Shown here piece after piece: positions 56,196 through 64,000 of a DNA stretch of 64,000 nt. Origin of the DNA: Capsicum annuum (Eukaryota; Streptophyta; Magnoliopsida; Solanales; Solanaceae); assembly GCF_002878395.1 (NCBI RefSeq), contig NW_025842117.1, forward strand, positions 60,161 to 124,160. The letters run 5' to 3'. The notes under the pieces were generated by a model. That model saw only the letters and a program-made list of their open reading frames with translations, did no database searches and was not told where the DNA came from. The translations under genes were made by a program, and so were the position numbers. How positions within the stretch are numbered: position 1 is the first letter of the stretch; every line of letters starts with the position of its first letter.

Positions 56196-57862
56196 TTGTA
56201 ATACCCCCAAACTTTTTTAGAAGTCTAATTTAGTCTCTAGAAGAGTTAGTGATGACTTCCTAAATAATTAATGTTTAAATCAGGTATAATTTCAACAATT
56301 TCAACTTTTTATCATGTGGTAAATTGAATTAGCTTTCCAACAATACCAATTTCTCCTAAATCCAGTATCGAAGTGAAAAGTTATAGATGTTTTAAAGAGA
56401 ACTGTCGGAATCGCCCAAAAGGGACGGTCAGGCCGATGGACCACCGAGCTAGCGACGGACCGTCACCCAAGCCTTCGCAACTCAGGCACTGAACCAATCT
56501 TCTAGACAAGTGTTACATTCAGGACTAATGAACTATCAAGCTAGCGATGAACTGTTGCCCAAACCATTGCAGACGAGGCAGGAAGTTCAGGTTCTGGCCA
56601 AGTACGGCGGGATGGACCGATGGACTGTCGAGCCAGTGATGAACCATCGCCAAAACTGTCGCCATATTCGATCAGCAATTTTAAGTCATTTTTAAAAGGG
56701 TATTTGGGTCTTTTTCCAACCGTTTTAACCCCTAATTATACCACACTAGAGCTTATAACTTTATTATTCATCCACAACACCAAATTAGGGTTTCTCTTAA
56801 AGATCAATCCCCAAGAACTGAAAACACTAGGTGTTTAATTTCAAGTCAAAAATTCAAGCTTTCCTCCACTATTCTTCAAGAAATCATCAACCCAGGTATG
56901 TCAAGTGTTGATTCATGGGTCCCTTTCACCTATGAAGCTCAAGAATCTCTTTTAAAAATCCAAGATTATGTATTTATGAATGTTCATGATTTAGTTGAAT
57001 TGGAATTTATGTCCATTTTTTTGTAGGAATTTGATTCATGTTTTAAATTACATATTCCAATAATTGATACTAGTGTGTGATGATTTGCATAATATTAAGG
57101 ATAAACCCTTCAAATTGCAAATTTATTTATGCAACTATGATAATTAGATGCATTGATGATGGTATAACCAAAGTATGCTCCCCATGTGTTTGATTAAATG
57201 CCTATGTGAAAGAAAAAGTGCCTTTATAGTATGATAGTATGAAATACCCATTCATGTACAAGTTAATGCATGCAATGTGTTTGATAATATGCCCAAGAGA
57301 ACAAGAATCATGCTTTAGGACTCAATTATGACCAAATTGATCAACCCATGCTTTACCCTTATGTTCAAAATGACTTCCATGTTATTGTTATGCATTAAAA
57401 TTGTCCGATGGATTGTTCATAATGTTAGCCTATGAAATTATTATATGCTTATATGCATTCTTATTCATGTACCAAACCATGATAATCAAGTGCCTCATGA
57501 AATTCCCCAATGATTGTATTATGGATTGTGGATTATGGTCGTGAGTCTAGGAAGTGTCATGTCTTGTCATTTTCATGCTATCGAGTCCTAGGGGTACCCG
57601 AAAATTTAGCTATATACCTTGAGCCAGTGTCAGTTTTCAAGATACTCTTAGTCAAACCATGCTCAGTAGAATTCAGTTAGACTCATGACTATGAAAAACT
57701 CAGAAATCCCAATAATCTCAGAAATTCAGTAATATTAGTAACATTCCGTCAGTCCATGAAACTCAGTTAACTCATTCTAGTTAGTTCAGTTAATCATGTC
57801 CAGTGTCTATTCAAATGGGAGTAGGATTTAGCACTGAGATGAACTTGGGTATCAAGACCCTT
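56196..57862 (+). repeat. LTR J, 3'-truncated gypsy LTR
   Basis: Begins TGTAATACCCCC, the same start class as E and A, exactly where the I LTR is broken. It includes a TTTTTAAAAGGG stretch near 56693 and a GGGAGTAGGATTTAGCACTGAGA block near 57820 that is homologous to E (21268) and G (60950, opposite strand). It stops in that block, where the sequence switches to minus-strand integrase. Confidence 0.75.
56420..56665 (+). repeat. three imperfect tandem copies inside LTR J
   Basis: GATGGACCACCGAGCTAGCG (56438), AATGAACTATCAAGCTAGCG (56527) and GATGGACTGTCGAGCCAGTG (56619) each introduce a related stretch followed by GGACCGTCACCC, GAACTGTTGCCC or GAACCATCGCC. Spacing is about 90 bases. This is the family's version of the motif-rich LTR module, just upstream of the TTTTTAAAAGGG stretch. 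Confidence 0.6.
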
Positions 57863-59898
57863 CTGAAATGCCTTATCTGAGATGATAGATAAAGGGACTC
57901 CATGCAATCTAACAACTCTCTAAGATAAAGCTTGGCATAGTCTTTGGCTGAATAAGAAGTATGGACTAGTAAGAAATAAGTTGATTTTGTCATTTTGTCT
58001 ATAATAACCCAAATTAAGGCATGCTGACGTTATGAACGGGGAAATCCTATTACAAAATCCATGTTAACCTCTCCCCACTTCCAAGTAGGGATGCTGAATT
58101 CCTAAATAGTTCTACTAGGCCTTTGGTGCCCAAGCTTAACCTGGTGACAATTAGAGTACTTGGCTAAAAACTCTGCAATATCCCTCTTCATACCACTCCA
58201 CCAATAGATCTCCCATAAATTACTGTACATCTTAGTGACTCCTAGGTGAATAGAATAACATGAACTATGTGCTTCTGCAAGGATTCTCTGCCTTAACCCA
58301 TCAATGCATAGCACACAAAGCCTATCCTGACATCAAAACACACCATCTCCCCCTTTGGAGAAAACTTCTACTTTTTTATCTCTGACTAACTCCTTCAACT
58401 TAACTAGGATGGGGTCCTTAACTTGCTTTTCTTTCACTTCGGCAACCAAAGAAGATTCTGAACTATTCTGAACCCATACACTACCCTCAACTAAATAACC
58501 AAACAAACACCTATTCTAGCAAGTTGATGAACCTCCTTGACTAACTTCTTCTTATCATCCTCAATATAAGCAACACTACCCATAAACAATCTACTAAGGG
58601 CATCTTCCACTACATTGTCCTTGACCGAGTGGTACAAAATGCTCATATTATAGTCTTTCAATAATTCCAACCACCTTCTTTAATGAAGATTCAATTTTTT
58701 TTTGTAAAAACACATACTGCAAGCTTTTGTGACCCATGAACACATCAACATACACCCTATAGAGATAGTGTCTCCAAATTTTCAAAGCAAACACAATAAC
58801 TTCTAATTCAAGATCATGGGTAGGATAATTATTGTCATGGGGCTTAAGCTATATAGAGGCATAGGCTATGACCTTACCTTTCTACATCAACACACAACCA
58901 AGACCAACTCTTGAAGCATCACAGTAAATTACAAACCCATCTGAACCATCTGAAAATGTCAAAATTAGGGTTAAGGTGACTCGAATCTTCAACTCCTGAA
59001 AACTCTTTTCACAAGAATATGACCACTAAAACTTAACTTTCCTGTAGGTTAATGTAGACATGGGGGACGCAATAGACGAAAACCATACAACAAACTATCG
59101 GTAATAGCTAGCCTAACCTAAGAAACTTTTGATATCTGACGAAGAGTTGGGTATGGGCCAATTTCTCATATCTTTGTTCTTTTAGGGGTCAACTCTAATG
59201 CCATCATCGGAAATAATATTGATAAGGAAAGCTACTTATCTTAGCCAAAATTCACACTTACTGATTTTGGTGAACAACTGATAGGCTCTAAGAATCTACA
59301 ATATAATGTTAAGATAGTCTGCATGATTATTTTCACTACGGTAATAGAAAAGAATATCATCATGAAGACTATGATGAACATATCAAAGTACTACTTGAAC
59401 ACTTGATTCATCAAGTCCATGAAAATTGTTTGGGCATTCGTTAGTCCAAAGGATATGACTAGAAATTTGAAGTGACCATATCGGGTTTTGAAAGCTATTT
59501 TTGAAATGTCACACTCTTTGACTCTGAGCTAAGGATAGCCAGATCTGAGGTCTATCTTCCAGAATTAACTGGCATCCTGAAGTTGGTCGAATAAGTCATC
59601 AATTCTGGGTGATTGATGCACTTTCTGAAGAACCTTCTTAATTTTGCACGAAAATGATTGGAGCACCCCATGGGGAAACACTAGACCTTATGAATCATTT
59701 ATTTTGTAGATCTTTCCACTATTCTTTCAATTCCCAAAGATCAGTTGGACCTATTCCGTAGGGCAGAATAGAGATAGGCTAGGTATCTGGAAGAAGGTCT
59801 ATTCTGAAGTTTATTTCCCTTTTGGGAGGAACTCCGAGAAGATATTCAAAAAACACATCTGGAAATTCACTTACTAATGAAAGTGACTCGACATTAGG
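57863..59898 (-). pseudogene. pol fragment F: protease end to integrase (broken)
   Basis: On the minus strand it starts at 59898 with the protease-RT border (FPDVFFEYLLGVPPKREINF near 59850). RT follows with a one-base deletion in the FIDD active-site codons (59350-59369), then RNase H (about 58990-58600) and the integrase zinc-binding region MLCIDGLRQRILAEAHSSCY, ending in NCHQVKLGHQRP (58314-58110). The core begins MTKSTYFLLVHTSYSAKDYA (57993) and is cut at 57863 just after the ISDRG position. Both ends are truncated: LTR J on one side, LTR G on the other. Confidence 0.85.
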
Positions 59899-62452
59899 TG
59901 TAATGACCTGAGACTACCCCTAGTCCTGACATAGTACTTATGACCTCGAAGGACCATAAGCTAACCCATGAATGATATCTGTTGTGAGCACTGAACAATA
60001 ATACTAAAATAATTGTTGAATAATAGGCTAAAATGAAATAAGGTTTAAAATTTCTAAAATACTAATAATGAATAATAACATATGAATCTGAAATACTGTC
60101 TAAAAATATAGTCTGAAAATCCTCTAACTGAATTTGTCTGAAAGTGAAGTTGATGGGACAATCCCCTAACTAACTCCATCTACTAAAATACTGTTAAGCT
60201 GAAGTACAAAAATAAAAGTATATCCATAATAGATTAGGACTCACTGCAAAATCTGCTACTGCTGGCTAAATCTGTCTAAGCACAGTCAGGAATCTGAGCG
60301 TTTGAACCTATGATATGAAATATCATAGCACAGGAAAGTATACTTCAGTACATGGGAATGTACTTGTATGCTAAATGAGGTAAGGCTAAATGAAATGGTT
60401 CATATGCATAAATAATAACTGACTAAATGATATAGAATAAATGAATATAGAAGTACGTTTATACTATAATTGAGCTTTTCTGAAGCTAAGAACTGAGGTC
60501 TGATAACTGTATAACTAATATCTGAAATTACTAATAACTGAATTATTGATAATGACTGACTGTGTTTGATAGTCCTGATTCTGTAAAACTGAGTTGAGTT
60601 CTAAATTAAAGACTAAAACTAAAATTGTGGGAGGTAATCATCCAACCGATATACCCCAAATAAGAGAAGATAACTGAGTTGGAGTCCAATCTGTAACCCC
60701 AATTTGAAGGGTGTCAGTGCCATGCAATGGGTAAATAAAACTACTGTGGAGTCAGTCCTAACTAACGGATGACCCCTGAGATCAGTCCTAATCTAGCGAG
60801 TGATCCCAAAGTATGTCAGTCCTATCTAATGGGAGACATCTCATAACCTACGCTGGCTACGTAGTTCTGGAGCTTAAAGATTACTTCTAGGGACCCAGTC
60901 CTAACTATCGGGTGTGCCACCATCCCTAGGATCGCTCACTGCTAAATCCTACACCTAAATGTAAGACACTAAACTAGTCTGGACTGATACTGAGAATACT
61001 AAGTTTTCCTAAGTTCTATAACTGATTGAATTCTACTGTGTTTTGTAATGGACTGAGAGTATTACTGATCGTGATATGATTGATACTATTTTATTACTAA
61101 CACTGGCTCTAAGTAACAGCTATATTGTTGTTGTTAAATACCCCCAAGACTCTATAGCATGAAAAGTAAAGCAAAGCATCATCTTGAATAACATACCAAT
61201 GTTCAGTTTGTCGTAATTCATTCATAGAGATATTTCATCAAACACTTGTAATGCATTGACTTGTACATGGATGGGATCACATAATAACATGTCATCATTG
61301 CATCACTTTATTGACATGGACATTCTACCAAACACTTGGGGAGCATAACTTCATGTACATAATCATGGATAACATTTAAACATGGGAACTACAATTCCCA
61401 AATTACAATTCTATGGGTTTGGCATGCAATTCATATAATTCCCCATAAAAATACTAATATAATTTCATGATCCATATAATAATCATGGATTAAAACCCAA
61501 TTAAGATCATAGACACATTAATCATTTTATAAATTCAAGTGTTTATCAAGATAATAAAATATTCATCACACATGCTATTCAATTTCATAAAACTTATACT
61601 TAATTCATGGATTGAAACCCAACTACTCTTATGAACATGAATTCAATTTAATTTAAACATGGAAATCATAAATTTGAGATCTTGTATATTTAAAAAGGGA
61701 TTCTTGGACTCTATGGGTGAAAAAACCCCATTGATGAACACCTAACATACCTTCGAAGAAGAGTTCTTGAAGGTTCTTGGACAGATTCTTGAGAATTGAC
61801 CTTGATTCTTAAACTATGGTTTGTTTTCTTGCGAGAGAAATACCTTATGATTTAGGGGGAAAAGTGAATAATGAAGGTTTTAAAAATTTTTAGGGCTTAA
61901 ATCCCATATTTAGGTGGAATAAAATCATGGGAAAAGATTGTTTTAACCCTGAGCAACTTTAATTTTTTGTGAAATTTTTCCAATTTGGACCCCTGGCATG
62001 ATACACCACTATCGCGCTAGGCTACTGGAAATGACGACTGGGAATTGAATGGTGGGACAATTCCATACAATCACATTGCCACCTTGGATGCGACTTGGAA
62101 GTTCACCGCAACGCGGTGGTATCGTATTGGAACACTGGAAAAAAACAATTCTGAAGTTGAGCCTTGGCCGAAGTGCCAATATCGTGGAGTCTCACTGGTT
62201 TTTGACACTTGCCATTATGGCTGGATCCATGACGCACTGATGGCGTAGATGGTACACTCTCTTACTAAAATATCTCTAACTCTTCGCCCGGGTGTGCGAA
62301 AATTTGGTATTGATAAAAATCTTATTCAATTTCCTTCATAATAAAAAGTCAAAATCTTGAAATTTCCACATGTATAAAAGTGTATTCATGTTTTAAAAAG
62401 GTCTATAACATTTTTGGGACAAATTTCAGCTAGGTAAAAGTATGAGGTGTTA
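59899..62452 (-). repeat. LTR G, 3' LTR of a minus-strand gypsy element
   Basis: On the minus strand it starts TGTAACACCTCATAC right after a polypurine tract and ends GGTCATTACA. A 3' LTR is implied by the polypurine tract, so the element interior lies at 62453 and beyond. The interior block 60650-60960 is homologous to the E LTR in opposite orientation. The other end abuts pol fragment F without gag or primer site, consistent with insertion into F. Confidence 0.75.
61985..62290 (-). promoter_or_regulatory. G LTR GC-richer module
   Basis: A local GC-rich stretch in the upstream half of the LTR with recurring GCG/CGC-containing words, at the position where the other LTR families carry reiterated motifs. 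Repetition is less clear here. Two overlapping ORFs of 63-67 codons (62045-62248) come from this composition and are not convincing genes. Confidence 0.35.
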
Positions 62453-62466
62453 CAATATCTCCCCCA
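62453..62466 (-). other. G polypurine tract
   Basis: The minus strand reads CCCATGGGGGAGATAT directly before the LTR start, preceded by GGACGAATGGTCC. Confidence 0.75.
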
Positions 62467-64000
62467 TGGGACCATTCGTCCTTGAATGAGATTGATTAAG
62501 CTGAGGACTGCTGATAGACTGATTTTATATACTGGACATGCATTTCTGATGCATGGACTATGTGACTTAACTGATTAATGAATGTATGACAGAATATGCA
62601 ACGATAACTGATACTAAGATTATAGCTTAACTAAATATAGAACTGAGTAGATCTAAGGAAGACTATTACCTTAAGTTAGAACACTGATAGGCCTAAGATC
62701 ATTTACTAAAAATGTATGAATGGGAACATGAGAAAATAAATGAGTCTGAAATGTGATACATGAACTGAATATCATTAGCTAAACTAAGCCCTTGAGTACA
62801 TAGTTTATAGCTGAAATTGGAAGGTTTAGACCATGATAGCTCAAGGATTATAGTACATCTCCCCCTTGGGACGCTATGTCCCTTGAGAATGCTAACTCAA
62901 CTAAGATACTAAGGAAAAATGGAGATGATGCACGAGGCACTATGGAAATAAATCATGACTAAATATCGGGGATCTGAAATTGAGTCATGATACATAATCC
63001 GGGTTGAACTCCCAACTTGGCAAAAATTCCGTAACATGAGGTGAGGCCTATGAAACATCATCTTAAAATAGAGTGACTAAGCCTTATGCACTATAACTAC
63101 AAATTTTCAAACTTAGAAATATTCCTTGAATACCCTCTCAATAATACACTACACCTCAGTACGAAACTTCACTTGTGACTACTAAAAATATTCATATGGT
63201 CGTTGAGCACAAATTCTTAGGCATACTAACTTATCTAATTAACTTAAATAGATGATAGCTGAATAATGGGCATGTAAGACTAAACTTTACTTAGTTGAAT
63301 AACTGGTCTGAAGCTATAGAGTATTATGAATATGAGGAACAGACGAACTGAGTATCAAGAGATAATTGAGCATCAATTTATAAGAATGATATTATTTAAG
63401 AATGCAAGACTAAGTGTATAACATAATTCTGAAATATTTTGTAAATGGAGGTACTGATCTAATTACAGGGCTAAGACTGTGACTTAGAGTTTAACTAAGA
63501 TTGCACTGGAACTGAGTACTAAGTGAACTAGAAATCTTTATACTAAGGACTATAAGCATGTATGGTTTTTTATAATGTGCATGAATATTATCTATGATAA
63601 TAGAACTGACACACAAGTCAAGAGTACTGACATTACTGACATTACTACTAAAATCTGAAAGCCTGACTTAGTTACTTGTTCTACTATATCCCCCTTAGCT
63701 TAAGGCCATTATTCTAATCTGCAGATCACTAATAAAAACCAAACTAAATTGTCAACACCTTACTTCTAGAGTCTGAGGTATCCATTGAGGAGGGCTCTGC
63801 TAATATTTTAGGTTTGATACCGAGTTGACGGCTATATAGGGGTTACAAAAGAAGAGAAGCCTTGAAATCTGACTAAGAATAAACATAAAGATGAAAGACT
63901 TATAACATACCCATAACTATATAAGGAGAACTTCCCTGATCATGGCAAGACTGGAGTGCATAAAATCTATTCTGGCGTTGACCACTAGTGGTACTGGAAG
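62467..64000 (-). other. G interior, non-coding, with two further polypurine-like blocks
   Basis: No pol or gag motif is readable, although integrase would be expected next to a gypsy 3' LTR. Blocks resembling the tract at 62453 recur: TCTCCCCCTTGGGACG at about 62860 and TATCCCCCTTAGC at about 63687 (plus strand). The rest is AT-rich with many CTGA/ACTGA words. Confidence 0.4.

Noticed and set aside
62045..62248. Two overlapping plus-strand ORFs (63 and 67 codons) as a small gene
   Set aside because: They lie antisense within LTR G in its GC-richer module; overlapping open frames here follow from base composition.
59899..62452. LTR G as the 5' LTR of pol fragment F
   Set aside because: A polypurine tract precedes LTR G on its own strand, which marks a 3' LTR, and no primer site or gag lies between it and F.

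Overview
The window is AT-rich plant nuclear DNA and I found no intact host gene, rRNA, tRNA or CRISPR array. Nearly everything recognisable is LTR-retrotransposon sequence, mostly Ty3/gypsy, stacked by nested insertion. Plant origin follows from the tRNA-iMet-type primer sites, kilobase-scale LTRs and pol sequences of Tekay/Del-like and Athila-like type. Resemblance to elements I know from tomato, potato and pepper suggests a Solanaceae heterochromatic region; that is an inference from memory, not a search.

Layout, left to right. 1-3840 is an apparently perfect, spacer-free palindrome centred on an AT/TCTA microsatellite. About 4160-4664 is the 3' part of an LTR (K) with a primer site at 4667. 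4680-8050 is non-coding and contains a very AT-rich, loosely periodic stretch. At about 8051 the pol of an old plus-strand gypsy element (E) appears; its integrase is split by a complete minus-strand element D (8901-18731) and resumes at 18732. The 3' LTR of E starts at 20132 and is split at 21830 by a large plus-strand element A (21831-48107), after which it finishes at 48113-48504. Element A is itself split twice: its 5' LTR holds element B (23505-33751, same family as D, opposite orientation), and its 3' LTR holds element C (41106-46753, minus strand). The order of insertion is therefore E first, then D and A, then B and C inside A.

To the right, 48700-49490 is a minus-strand gag fragment (H). 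Next is an Athila-like element I (49494-56195) that keeps gag and protease but lacks reverse transcriptase and integrase. Its 3' LTR is cut at 56196 by a plus-strand LTR (J), which joins a minus-strand pol fragment (F) head to head at about 57862. At 59899 F meets a minus-strand 3' LTR (G), whose parent element runs off the right edge.

The gag and pol regions are all interrupted by stops and frameshifts, and several catalytic residues are lost, so none of A, B, D, E or F looks able to move by itself. The points most worth a second look are: element C, a gypsy derivative with intact ends, no RT or integrase, a retropepsin-like remnant, long unrecognised ORFs, and an ORF that reads through the polypurine tract into the LTR; a tandem duplication inside the pol of A whose copies share the same disabling mutations; the giant palindrome; and a recurrent promoter-proximal module of family-specific direct and inverted motifs in several LTR families.
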